From Ipomoea triloba (lineage: Eukaryota > Streptophyta > Magnoliopsida > Solanales > Convolvulaceae): a DNA stretch of 64,000 nucleotides. Positions 22,325 to 34,001 of the stretch are shown in pieces. A program made the position numbers and the translations under genes. Each line of letters begins with the position of its first letter. The stretch's first letter is position 1. The DNA is taken from positions 5,449,599 through 5,513,598 of the forward strand of contig NC_044922.1 of assembly GCF_003576645.1 (NCBI RefSeq). Direction: 5' to 3'. Below the pieces are notes generated by a model. That model worked only from the letters and a program-made list of their open reading frames with translations. It was not told where the DNA came from and made no database searches.

Positions 22325-23220
22325 GACTGCATTAATTAGGAAAAAAACATGATTGGATTGGTATTTTGTGCATAATTAGGCCAAATAAAATAGTATGAAG
22401 CAAGATGCATAGATTACGTACAGTATGTACACTACTGCAGATTTCCTAACAATACTGCAAATTAGCTTTTATCCCTTCCTTCTTTCAGACGTTGGCTTTT
22501 AATTAACCAAAAACACTACACACATCAAAATCCAATTAATTCTACTTTCACAAATAAAAGCATACTTCATATATACATACTGTACGTACAGTATATAAAT
22601 ACACATTACATACACAAATATATATATATTTAAGCAAATAAACAAACAACACAGATTCTGCTCACCTAAGTATTTTAAGCAATCTTTAACCAAGTAATCT
22701 TTAATCTATCCACAAATAAAATACAAAGTGGAATTAAAAAAAAAAAAACAAAGATGTTAGAAGAAATCACTTACCCAAGGCTCTTGCTACGGTAAAATGG
22801 CTATAGTGCTTGAACTATGGACTATGGTGTTGATAAAAGAGGAAGAAAGACGCGAGAAGAAAGAAGAAGGCACCGATGGGAAGAACAGAGAAGAAAGCAA
22901 TAAACGGCCGAAAGAAAAGAGAATGAGGAAACGGTAGAAGGGAGCAAGAAATAACCCTAGATTTGCCATTTATATGTATGTAATTAAGAGAGAAGTACAT
23001 GGGTAAATTAGTCCTAAAACCATAATTTTTCTTCCCACCTGCAACGGAAAAAAAAAAACCACCTTTCCCCACAGATTTTGTTTTCTTGAGAAATGCAGAA
23101 CTATACTTCCATTGGAAAACAAATTCCAATCAACCAAACCTTGGAAAAGACCAATTTCTTTGATTTATGGGAACCTACTTCCCATGGAAAACTTTTTCAT
23201 GCGAACCAAACATGGCCTAA

Positions 23221-23739
23221 TCAAATTATCATATCATCAAGCCCCCGACTCCCTAAGTTACAAGAATTTGGCAATGAGAACGAATTATCAAGTCTGAGTT
23301 CTGTTGATCCAATTCAGGGTTCTGTTTCTTCCTGTAGCATTAGCTTTGGCTTTAAATTATAGTTATAAATTTATAATATTTGCAAATAATATATTTTTTC
23401 ATTTATTCTGATTTTCACATAAAATCAATAATTTGTTGGAGAAAATAATAAATGAAATACTTACTTTGCTCTTATTTTAAAAAATAAAAATATCTATTTT
23501 ATATAAAGCAAAAAAATTGTTATTTTTAAAATAATTGAAGGATTTAATGTGAATAGATGAATAATTAAAAAAAAAAACTTTAAACAATTCATAAGGAATT
23601 TTTTTTTTCTCCAAAATGGAGCATACACAATTATAGTATTACACATTTGTTTTTGAAGACTTCACAAACACAATTTTTAAATAGGGAAATGGAAAACGCA
23701 CGTGAATACTGAATTGTAACCTGAAGTTATTATTCAGGT
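23221..23739. other. intergenic DNA, no gene seen
   Basis: Short AT-rich stretch between the PIF/Harbinger element and the 5' end of the tRNase Z gene. Nothing recognised. Confidence 0.6.
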
Positions 23740-24779
23740 CAGGTTAGGGCATCGGCGAACAACCACTCCGACGAGCCACCTTCTCCGGCGAACGATAAGA
23801 CAGGCATGTTTAACCCTCTTTCTTTTGCTTTTTATTTATTTTTGCTATGCTGAGATATCCGCACAGAGGCGCAAGGAGTGGGCACCGGTGAACCTCCTCA
23901 TTCTCCGAGGCGCGCAACCACTCCGGCGATTTTAAGTATTCTTTATTATCATCCACAATTTCATTTCAAGTATGCTTGCTCTGATCCTCACAATCTTCGT
24001 TGCTTTCTGCTGATTTTATTAGCTCTTTTGATTTTACTTTTGATCTTTTCTGTAATTTGTACGGAGTATACTTCTATTGCCTTTCAAGACTCTGGTATTT
24101 ATGTGCACAATATTCAACAATCTTAACTGGTTGTTTGCTAATATGTATTTAGTTTTGGGGACTCAAGAAGATGAAGTGTTTCAAGTTTTTAAAGTAGACT
24201 ATATAGTTCAGTAAAAATGGTAGTTTTATTTCAAGTGCAGCTATCAATACAATTGTTGTTCTTTTTACAAAGGATCACTTAATTGACCCTAGTTCCAGCA
24301 CTCAAGCTAGCTAGACTTTTTTATCCATCTTGAGATTTGGTTTATGCAGCTTTTTTGCATTATGTTGCTGTTGGATGTGTTTGAATGATTTCCTTAAATC
24401 AATATTGCCACCAAGTACTTTGTTTGTGCTTTTTAGGATGTGATCATAACTCTTACGACTAAAATTGTGTAGTAAGAGTATGTCAGTGTGTGTTTCTTTA
24501 TTCTACCTTTCAATGTTCAAGTGCTGTGTATGAGATAGAGAGTGTGCAGAAAACTCAAGTGCATACAAATGGTTTAATGTAGAAGATAATGATTTATGTA
24601 CAACAATTTTTGTTTTTGGGAGAAAATTTATCCAGATGTAATGAATTATAAAAAAATAACAGGTTTGAAAATTACCTTTTGGATACAAGAGATGGAAAAT
24701 CTCTAGAGTTGATGTACTAGTTTTTTATTGGAGTCTTGCACTAGTTATTAGGTTATCTAATATGTTCTACTGTTGTAGT

Positions 24780-24960
24780 ATTAGCTTCGTTTTTTTTTTT
24801 TTTTTTAATTTTTTTTTTAATAACAAATAGCCTATTTCAAGACTATAAGATGTAGGTCTTAAATAGGCTCAAAGCCTACAATATGAAGCCTATTGTAATT
24901 TGTAGGCTCAGGCTTGGACTTAAAAAAAGCCTACTTACAACCTTTTGTTAAGGCCTGGCC
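24780..24960. repeat. dispersed repeat rich in AATAGGCT / AGGCCT
   Basis: Poly-T followed by acaaatagcctatttcaaga, gtaggtcttaaataggctca and agcctattgtaatttgtagg. It has several internal inverted AGCCTA/TAGGCT words. Likely a non-autonomous element in the leader intron. Confidence 0.5.
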
Positions 24961-25545
24961 TATCCTATTTCCACTGCAGTCAGCAGCCCACACTTGCAGT
25001 GGTAGCTGTGCTTACCCAGCAATCAAGCAATGTAGTGTGCTCTCCCTCACCGGCAACACCACCCATAGCATTAGGCTGTCCTTGATTCCATGGTAGACAA
25101 GTGATGACACTATAGTAACTCTCTATCATCCAATACCTGTTGCTCGTAAATCTCATCTAGGCCTTTGAGTGTAATTTAGATTATTTCTAAAATACCATTG
25201 CTACACATGTTTTTCCTGTTGCTGCCCAGTGATTTGTATGACGATGATTTTGCTTGCCCAAGCTATTCTTGCTAATATTATTGATGATTGTGAATCAATT
25301 GCTGTTTTTTAAGCTATTTGATTGCTTCAGCTTTTGGCATTTGAACATGTTTCTTTATTTGCATCCCATGTTTGGAATGTTATAATGTGGCTTTCATCTT
25401 GATTTGTGAATGCATTTCAGAATTCAGAATTCAGATTTTCAGCATATTGATTCTATTTATAGCTTGGAATTACTGGGATTAGTTTGATTTTATCAGATTA
25501 ATCTGTATTTTTTAGATTATTGGGACAGAATCTGTGTGAAATTTT

Positions 25546-25682
25546 GCGGGGACCCCCATAATCCCTGCAGGTGTGGGGATGGGAAAATATATCCCCTGAA
25601 TGCGGGGTGGGGATCGGGGGTAGGGAGTCAGGGCGGGGAATATGCCCCCTGCATATTCCCATGGTCCCGTGACCATCCCTAT
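25546..25682. repeat. G-rich dispersed repeat (gcggggatggggat type)
   Basis: Runs such as ggggacccccataatccctg, gtgtggggatgggaaaatat and ggggtggggatcgggggtag. Related GC-rich wording is at 48165-48255 (ccccgcctcgacggggcggg). Strand asymmetry and G runs would allow G-quadruplexes. Confidence 0.55.
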
Positions 25683-25929
25683 GTGAACCTCTTAGATTAT
25701 ATGCTGCATTTTCAGAACAGTTTCTACACTTAATCACAGATTGTGCCTATTTATTCCCTTGCACTTAATATTGTATGTTTCTAATTTATGGCTAACTGTT
25801 CACAATCCTTGTATATCTATATACCTAGTATTGTACATCCCTTATATATACCAAACTAGTATGATCAGTTATATCTGTCAATGTTCTAAAAGACTGGGGA
25901 TTTCCTCTTAGACTCTCTTGATATCATCA

Positions 25930-28622
25930 ATGGAGATAAAGCAAGATACATGCACCTCTGTATCAGAACCTAGTACCTCAAAATCGAAGAACAAGAACAA
26001 GGGAAAAGTTTTGAAAAGGGGACTGAACATAGAAGGCTACCAAATTGAAGGACTTTCGATTGCTGGGCATGAAACATGTGTGATTATCCCCACTCTAAAC
26101 TTGGCCTTTGACATTGGCAAGTGCCCGCAACGCGCTGTGTCTCAACAGTTTGTCTTCATCTCCCATGGCCACATGGACCATATTGGAGGACTGCCCATGT
26201 ACGTGGCGACACGCGGCCTCTATAGAATGACACCACCAACAATTATTGTGCCCAAGGCTGTTAAGGAAAGTGTTGAGAAGATTTTTGAAGCTCATAGAGC
26301 TATGGACCAATCTGAGCTCAAGCATACCTTGATTGCCTTGGATGTGGGTAATATCTGATTTCATTTTCTTTAAAATCAACTAGACATACTGATTATTTTG
26401 TGTATAAAATTCCTAAAAACTGAATTTATTATTGGATAGGATGTGGGTGATATGTAGTTTAATTATTTCTTTTTTGGCATGCATTTTAATGTTGAGGGAA
26501 TTTGAGTTGGCTGATTTTGGTGAATACCTAATTTAATTAATTTTAGTAAACACATATACTTTTTTGTATATGCTTTTGGAAATTTGTAGTTGATGAGAGT
26601 ATTTATTACTCGGTATGGATGTCTGTAGTAGCTACTTCAATTTTTTTTTTTCTTTTTGTTTATTAGAACTTAAATTAATGGAGTACCTTGTATTTTCAGG
26701 AGAAGAGATTTGCTTAAGAAAAGATCTAAAAGTAAGGGCGTTCAAGACTTATCATGTTATTCCCAGCCAGGTTATCTCTCCTTTCAGTTGGATTGATGCT
26801 TTAGAAATATTGAAGGGTGGTTCTCTTGTTTGTCTAAATTATAGTGCTGCTATCTTCAGTATCCCGTATGTCATATATACAGTGTATAAACCTTGTGTTT
26901 TTATGTGATTGTATGTTCCTTGGTATGATGAAATACTTTGTCCTCATCAATTCTCGAAATTTTGGATCATGTATATTTGAGTTGCTGTTGGTGACTTGCA
27001 GGGTTACATAGTTTATTCCATAAAACATAAGCTTAAGCAAGAATACATTGGTCTTCCAGCAGAAGAGATAAAGAAATTGAAGTCATCATGTGTGGAGGTC
27101 TGTTGCAATAATCTTATGCATACAAATTTAATGCAACAATTCATGAATATATTGAATAATCAACCGAATACAACATGCCATCCTGTGAATAGCAGATGAA
27201 TGACAATTTTCTTTCCTTATGACAGATCACAAACACTGTAACTACTCCTGAAATTGCATTTACGGGGGACACAATGTCAGATTTCATTTTGGACAATGAT
27301 AATATTGATGCTTTGAGGGCAAGGATACTCATTGTGGAGGTAGAGAACTTAATCTGTAACATTTTCATTGTTACTTGATATCCTGTGCTTCTTTGAATAT
27401 CCATTCCTAGGAGTAGATATGTTGCATCAGTGCAAGTGTGCAAGAGTTTCTTTTGGTTTCTGAGTCAGTTCATAGATACAACAGATCTAAGCATTAATCC
27501 CAATATGTTCCCCGGTTGCCTGTCAAAATTCTTGTATGGATGACTGATATTTAACTTTTTCATTAGTAATGTGAAAATTTGCTAATAAAGAACTAATACA
27601 TGGGCTGAAGGAAGGTATGATATCCTTGCCTATATGTTAAATAGGGCATCCTTTAAGAACTCTAAAAATCGGTCTAGGCGGCCACCTAGGCTCTAGGCGC
27701 CCCTAGGACCCGAAAAGGGGTGTAGGCGGTTGCTAGGTCGGCCGACTTGGCTTCGAACTCGGCCGGAACACTTTTTTTTTTTTTTTAATTGGTTTTTCCG
27801 CTCAAAACGACCTAGTTTTGAGTGGAAGTTATTAAAAAAAAAAAAAAAAGAGCACTACCCCCCAGGGCACTCGACTAGTGCCTTCTGCAACATTGGTTTC
27901 ATGTAGTTTTTGTTTACAATGTGTGACTGATATTTGTCCTCTCAAAGTGGCTAGTTCTCACACCTAGTCAGATGTATCATTCTAGCACAACCTATGTTGA
28001 AAAACTTGACCAGTTCAAATGTTAATCAAAAACTGTACTTACATCAGGATTTTTCCGTGCAGAGCACCTATGTCGAGGAAACAGTGACAGCAGAGGATGC
28101 TAGGGAATATGGACATACTCATTTGTCTGAAGTAGTAACAATTTCATTTCTTTGGATAGATATCCATCTTCTCCACTTATGAAAAACATTGATTGCTGTT
28201 TTCTTCATCTTTTAACAGATAGTGAAGCATGCAGACAGATTAGAAAACAAAGCTATACTTCTAATCCACTTTTCAGCTCGTTATCAACTAGATGTAAGTT
28301 GGCACCACTTTCTTGTAGTCAGTTGTTATTCAAGAAAGACCATTATTAAGTGTTGTCTTTGATTGAATATATATTTATATTTCTAGTCTTCTCATTATGT
28401 TATACAGTACTTGTTAAATTTTTGAGATTTACTATGTTTTGTAAATAATTTGCTTTTGGAGCTTAATTAGGTATTATTATTTTGGCAGAGTCCAGTTTTA
28501 AGTATTGATCAAATCTTCCAACAAACAATGTTTAAATGTTTTCTCAGGTCATTCAAGAAGCTATCTCTGCATTGCCTCCACCTTTGGCAGGAAGAGTTTT
28601 TGCCCTTACAGAAGGTTTTTGA
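25930..28622 (+). CDS. TRZ: tRNase Z, short form (tRNA 3' processing endonuclease)
   Basis: Seven coding exons join in phase: 25930-26347, 26700-26770, 27002-27097, 27226-27339, 28063-28131, 28219-28293, 28548-28622, giving 305 residues. The enzyme cuts the 3' trailer from precursor tRNAs. The metallo-beta-lactamase motif SHGHMDHIGG is at 78-87 (H79, H81, D83, H84), with further metal ligands D210 in FTGDT and H273 in IHFSARY; the tRNase Z-specific DAREYGHTHLSE is at 245-256. It matches the short TRZ1/TRZ2 type of plants. The N-terminal 30 residues are Lys/Ser-rich (SKSKNKNKGKVLKRG), not an obvious plastid transit peptide, so nuclear/cytosolic action is the better guess. Long introns carry repeats, among them the CCTAGGCG element in intron 4. 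Confidence in identity is high; exact start slightly less so. Confidence 0.93.
27645..27885. mobile_element. CCTAGGCG-rich element in intron 4 of tRNase Z
   Basis: Begins near aaaatcggtctaggcggcca, contains cctaggctctaggcgcccct and cggccgacttggc, then a T run and an A run flanking cgacctagttttgagtgg, and ends near ctagtgccttctgcaacatt. A longer relative is at 55129-55580. Both end in a CTGCAAC-like terminus. Confidence 0.6.
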
Positions 28623-30009
28623 TGCTGTTAAGGATATTTTTTTAGAAATGGTTTTCTTTGAATGTTGGAATTTTACCTTTTACAAAGGTTGTTCTAATTT
28701 GTGAACAAAGTATCTCCTTGGTTCATGGGTTTACACACTAGGAATGTGTTTGGTTCATGGGTTCTCATTCCTTGGTTGGAACACATTTTCTTTTAATACA
28801 CAATGCATTTCATTTCAAATATTCGAATCACTACTGAATTACAAAAATTATGCATTATTTACTCCATTTAGGCAACATATATACAATGAAACTAATGATA
28901 GGTAGAGGTAGGACCATTATTAATTAGGTTGTATGGAGTAAACAAAAAGTCACCAATAATTTTAAGTCACAAAAATATTAGGGGAAGATTTGAAGGGGAA
29001 AATATCATTTTCCTTTTAGATATAATACTTCTATACCTATTACATGTAGTAGTACTACCCTATACTACTATCCTAAATTTCTAATCCAGCCCAACCAAGT
29101 AATCACATACCACGTTGCATGCATGTGGTCCCAACAGCCTAACTTAAATCGTATCCATTCATGAGGATTTATTAACGTTTTAGGACAATAATTTGGGTGG
29201 TTAAGCTTGCAAATTAAGACCAGTTTCTACTTTATTTATTTATTTGTTGTGTTTAAAATAATACTTTTAAATATATACATGTTAAATATTAAGATTAATA
29301 TTATAAAAAGATTGAATGATAAATAGTTTTAGTCAAACTTTGTTAACCGAACCAGACATATAAATAGGACATATGGAGTATTAAAATACAATGAAATATA
29401 ATTTGAATTTTCTGTTTGTTTATTTTAACTTTTAGATTGTTGGCTAAAGATTTGGCACGTTCAGTTGAAGAAATTGTGTGGGCATAGTTAGTACTTAAGT
29501 TTTATTTATTGTTGGGATTGCAAGATGTTTGGTTAAAGATCTGGATAATGTGGTAATAATTAATACTTGAGTATTGTTGTTAGGTTAATTGAATACCTAA
29601 ATGTATGTGTGAAAATTAATCATCAGAATTGAATTATATTAAATTTTAGGCCTTTTTTATGAGTTGAAATTTTCATATAATTTTTGTGGAAAAAAGATTA
29701 AAGAGGGTTTTCATCCTTGTTGAGAATCAGGGCAACCATAAAATATGAAAGTTTTGGATAGGAATAGGGAGTATAATCTTTGACCCATCCAGGCTCCCTA
29801 TTTCTAATTCGAGGTTAAAAACATGCTTTATTGGGTTAAATTAGCAATTTGCAAGAGGTGAGAGACATGTTTAGATGTTAAAAAGTAAAAAGTATCTCAA
29901 TACAAAATACATGCAAACCTCATTTGAAAGGGTGAATTTTATACAATAGAAGAATCATTTCAAAACTTGGCATTGCCCCTAACAATATACATACAATACA
30001 ACGTTTTTT
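28623..30009. other. 3' UTR and intergenic DNA
   Basis: At 28715-28760 ggttcatgggtttacacact and aggaatgtgtttggttcatg repeat the terminus of the 4221-4689 Tourist-like MITE, so a degraded copy is likely. No gene was recognised up to 30009. Confidence 0.5.
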
Positions 30010-30566
30010 TTTTTTTTGTCATTGAACCACCATTGAAATTGTAATTGGATCATCAAACTCAAAAAAATTGTAATTGAGTTCCTAAACAATTCAAAATAAT
30101 GCGAATAAACTAAAATCGATTTGTTTAAACTTTTAATGATTGACGTGGCAGTTAATTTATTAAAAAATTATTTTTTTAAAATTAATATTAATAATTTAAA
30201 TAAAATTAAATTTAAAAAAATGCCTAACCTCCCTCCCGTCTTTATCTTCAGCAGGAGACGAAGAGAAGTCCTTCACACTCTTTCCTCTCTTGCCCGGTGA
30301 CGAATAAATGGCCTTTTGTCTTCGACTAAGAGATAGAGAGGTTTCTTCGTCTCTGGCCAACGATAAAGTTGGGGTGATTTTTTTTTTAAATAACAAAATT
30401 TTTTAATTTATTTAAATTATTAAATAAAATTTTAAAAAATTAATTGTCACGTCATCAATAATCAGGAGAACATATCAATTTTATTTTAATTGCATCATTT
30501 TAGATTGTTTAAAGACCTAATTATAGTTTTATTAAATTGGATGATCCGATTACAATTTCGCTTCTA
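30010..30566. mobile_element. MITE with long inverted repeats
   Basis: The left arm (attgtaattggatcatcaaa, ttgtaattgagttcctaaac, ttaatgattgacgtggcagt) and the right arm read in reverse (attgtaatcggatcatccaa, ctataattaggtctttaaac, ttattgatgacgtgacaatt) match over about 150 bp. The centre at 30220-30370 is unrelated sequence. No coding region of its own. Confidence 0.7.
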
Positions 30567-30837
30567 ATTCGGTATCATCGTAAGCCTGAAATCTCCAGGT
30601 CAGCTGTCCCACCCAATAGAAGTACCTACAATCCAGTAAGGGGATTAATCACTTTGTCCGACGGTGGAAACCTTGGGCTACACCAAAAAATCATAAGCCT
30701 TATATTCCTATAAAAAATAATGAATAATATATATTTCTATTCAGTTTGCAGGCCTGCAATCTAGCCAAGAACATCCATCTTACCTAAACAGCACTAATTA
30801 CTCCCCGTGGCACCATTAAATATTTCTATTCAGTTTT
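30567..30837. repeat. short dispersed repeat (ggggattaatcactttgtcc)
   Basis: ggggattaatcactttgtcc followed by gacggtggaaaccttgggct occurs here at about 30639-30682 and again at about 45410-45455 (ggggattagtcactgtgtcg, tccgacggtgaaaac). Probably fragments of one SINE or LINE tail family. Confidence 0.5.
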
Positions 30838-30957
30838 TTTTTTGAATACTCTACTTTCTCAACCCATTGAAGCACAAGAGTCAATATTACTTCTACGGAG
30901 ACTCGAACCCACCACCTCCCGTATAAAGGGAAGGGTTTGATGCCACTGAATAGAAAT
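30838..30957 (-). mobile_element. tRNA-derived SINE
   Basis: On the minus strand: tcagtggcatcaaacccttc (box A side), ggtgggttcgagtctccgta (box B), gttgagaaagtagagtattc and a poly-A of 10-11. The flanks share tatttctattcagttt / tatttctattgagttt, and a third copy of that flank is at about 30733, so the target region was itself repeated. Confidence 0.75.
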
Positions 30958-31234
30958 AATATATATTTCTATTGAGTTTATTTAATTTGCAAAATTAAAA
31001 AACAATACATGTGAGCGTTTCCCAATTAAGATTAAATCCAAAAATCATATATTTTCACCCTTGGAAAGTCCAATGTAGGAAAGTACGTTAAAACGTCTGC
31101 CCAAAACGGAAGAAAACTCCTCTCAGGGGTTTTGCAGTTTGCTCCTCCAAATTCCAAAACGCAGATCGAAACTGAAACATTATACCATCGTCCATCTATT
31201 CATTCCTACGCATTTCTATACTATACGTATACAT
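30958..31234. other. upstream region and 5' UTR of QSOX
   Basis: No other gene. The last 100 bases are pyrimidine- and AC-rich (cattcctacgcatttctata) as expected for a plant leader. No TATA box is clear. Confidence 0.45.
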
Positions 31235-33970
31235 ATGTCTTCTTCAGTTTTGATCCTGTGTTGGGCCATGCTTGTGTGGAGCTTGGGAGCGTCTGTGTTC
31301 GCTTCGCCTGGATCTCGCCGCAGTCTTCTCCGGGAGATCAGCGATGCCAGTGGCGGCGGCGCCGTCGCCGTCGCCGGCGACGAGAAGCGAGACTACGCTG
31401 TGGACTTGAACGCCACGGACTTTGATGTGGTTCTTAAAGAGACTCCCGCCACCTACGCCATTGTTGAGTTCTTCGCTCACTGGTCAGTTGCAATTCCTAT
31501 GATTTAGGTTTTGTAAAATGAAAATGTTTTTTATTCCGTTCCAGCCTGAGCTTTCGTGTAATTGTAGTTTGCGGTGCTGAAAATGGTCGGGTTCTTATTA
31601 GTATTAGGGAATGTTGCTTGAAAATGATGCTTAACAATAAATTTGTTGGGGTAAATTGATTTTTGTATGCTTATGAATGAAAGTCGGAGTGTAATTTTTT
31701 GTGAAATGAAGAAATTGAGAGGTGAAGAATGAAAATTCATTTGCTTTTGTTTAAAGAGTGTTGGCAATTTGTCTGCAGAATATTCTTGCAAATGTGTTGT
31801 ATTAATAAGAATGCTTTCTGATATTAGTATGGCAAGATATCTTGCTTTTTCATGTGATTTATAGTGTCTGGAAATGTGGAAACTGGATGATCCTTTTATA
31901 TTGCGTTGAAGTATGAGGGTTTTTTTTTTTTTTTTTAATACTTTTGTTCATATGTATGGCACTGCTCCATGAAATCAGTAATTTATGAGGTACTCTCTGC
32001 CCAGGGCTGCTTTGTGTTCTAACTTCATCAGTGTATTTCATTTTTCCTGATTTTATTTTCATAATATCGTGTTGATTTTATTTCTACTACACGAGAATGA
32101 ACGTATAGTAAAATGAAGGCCAACTGAAGTTAACTTGCATGGAATTAAAAAGAAGTTGGCTGATGTCAGTGTGTGTCATCTGGCACACAATGCATTGCAC
32201 CTGATAATTTTCTTTAGAGTTGTACAGTACATCTATTCTTCGCACTTGCGTCTGTTCATGCCTATCCTTTCTGCCCTTCATATTGATACAAATGCTCTTG
32301 AAGTGTTTGGTGTTCAAAGTTTCCAACGGGTGGCAAACATTAAGTTAAAAGGTTTTTTTTCCATTACCGCTTTTGAGCACCTTCTATGGTCTTCAGGTTT
32401 CCCTTGTAACTCCTCTTACCTTGAAATCAGAACTCAGCTTTACCCATCTTGCTTCTCTTCATACTTTGATCCCCAGTGTCACAAATTTTACATTTATTAC
32501 AACTCTTTTCATTAATTTTTTTCTATGTCAATCTTAATTGAAAACTTACATTTTTCTTGCAGGTGCCCTGCATGCAGGAATTATAAGGTATCTATATGCT
32601 TTCTTTTGATTGAGCTTTTATTTTCCTTATGCTTATCTCTGTAGCTTCAACTTTGCAGCCACAATATGAGAAGGTTGCTCGACTTTTTAATGGAGCAGAT
32701 GCTATTCATCCAGGACATGTATTGATGACAAGAGTAGACTGTGCATTGGGGGTATTACTACTATGCTTTCTCTTTATTCTTAAGCTGTTATGAATGACTA
32801 AACTAGGAAAAGAAGAATACAGAAGTATGAAGAGAGCAAACATTCACTCCTATGTGAAATTGTTGTTTTATGCTCTTAGATTGTGGTTGATTGTTACTTC
32901 ATGCTATTCTTTCTCCCTCTGTCTCTCTATTGGGAGGGAAGGCCACTTGGGGGGTGTTCAAGATGCAATCTCATGTTGACAGATTTGGGAGCTTACTCTC
33001 GTACCCTACTCATTTTCATTATATCTGGAGATCATATTTCTTTTCCATTACTTACTGGTTCTTTCCTCTTTTCACTTTTTTGGCAGCACAGTTAAATTCC
33101 AATCTTTGTGATAAGTTCTCTGTGGGGCACTACCCTATGCTTTTCTGGGGGCCTCCGAAAAAATTTGTTGGTGGTAGTTGGAATCCAAACCAAGAAAAAG
33201 GTGACATAATCTCTATAGATAATGGACGCACGGCAACTCTCTTGCTAGACTGGATCAATAAGCAATTGGGCAGGTATACATATTGCACTTAACCTAACAT
33301 AATCAACTTGTTTTTCTTGTTGGTTATATGGTTCAGTTTTTGTTATGTTGAAATTCTACTAACATGGAAAATGGCCTTCCCCTGTTCATATAATTCATAC
33401 TGCATACTTTGATGACAAGTTTCTTGCAACTGATATCAATTTTTATTATTGGTAACTGTTACTTCTAATGTTATTCCTTTTTTTTTTTTAATAAAATTAT
33501 TTTGCTTATCAATTGTGTAATTCAAGATATATTTAACTCTTATTTTCATTCACTTCTCAATCTCATGTTTAATATTTCTAAATTATTATCTTTCTTTGTG
33601 TATTTTAATCTCAGCTCATATGGTTTGGATGATGAGAAGTACGAGAATGAGCATATTGAAACAAGTACTGCAGATCTTGAGCAGGTTGTAAATAAAGTGT
33701 GAGAGTGAATTAGTTACCACAATTCTTGTAAATTTAGCTATCTTTTATATAAAAATAATATTAATGTGATAGTTTCTTTGGCAAGCAATCCTTAATTTTC
33801 TAATGTGCGTGCCATATTATGTGAAAGATTGCCAGAGCTATATATGATGTTGAGGAGGCAACTTCTACTGCCTTTGATATCATCTTAGGGCACAAGGTAA
33901 ATCAATGGAATTTCCACATCTCTAATACCCCTTTTCTCACAGGATCTGTGTGTGTGCGTGTGCATGTGTG

Positions 33971-34001
<31 letters not shown>

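Larger units (their letters stand above)
20866..23217 (-). mobile_element. PIF/Harbinger transposon, complete ends, internally deleted
   Basis: The ends are GGGCACGTTTGGTTCGCGGA and (reverse complement of the right end) GGCCATGTTTGGTTCGCATG. Both are bounded by TAA (20863-20865 and 23218-23220), the 3-bp duplication of this superfamily. Length 2352 bp. Inside, both usual PIF/Harbinger proteins are represented on the minus strand: the N-terminal part of the DDE nuclease (22324-21881) and a Myb/SANT-like accessory protein C-terminus (21872-21420). The catalytic part of the nuclease is missing, so the copy is not autonomous. An (ATT)n tract lies at about 21047-21100. Confidence 0.9.
23740..25929 (+). 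other. 5' UTR exon(s) and leader intron of the tRNase Z gene
   Basis: A GC-richer stretch at 23745-23805 (cggcgaacaaccactccgac) looks like the transcribed leader. A polypyrimidine acceptor tttcctcttag ends at about 25910, 20 bases before the ATG at 25930. The interval would be a leader intron of about 2 kb. It holds two repeat blocks (24780-24960 and 25546-25680) and one TACGGAGTA (24060-24068). A second GC-rich block at 23870-23930 repeats caaccactccggcga and may be an alternative exon. Confidence 0.5.

Noticed and set aside
30196..30396. 66-codon frame with Ser/Arg-rich protein
   Set aside because: Lies in the centre of a MITE with no gene features; insufficient support.
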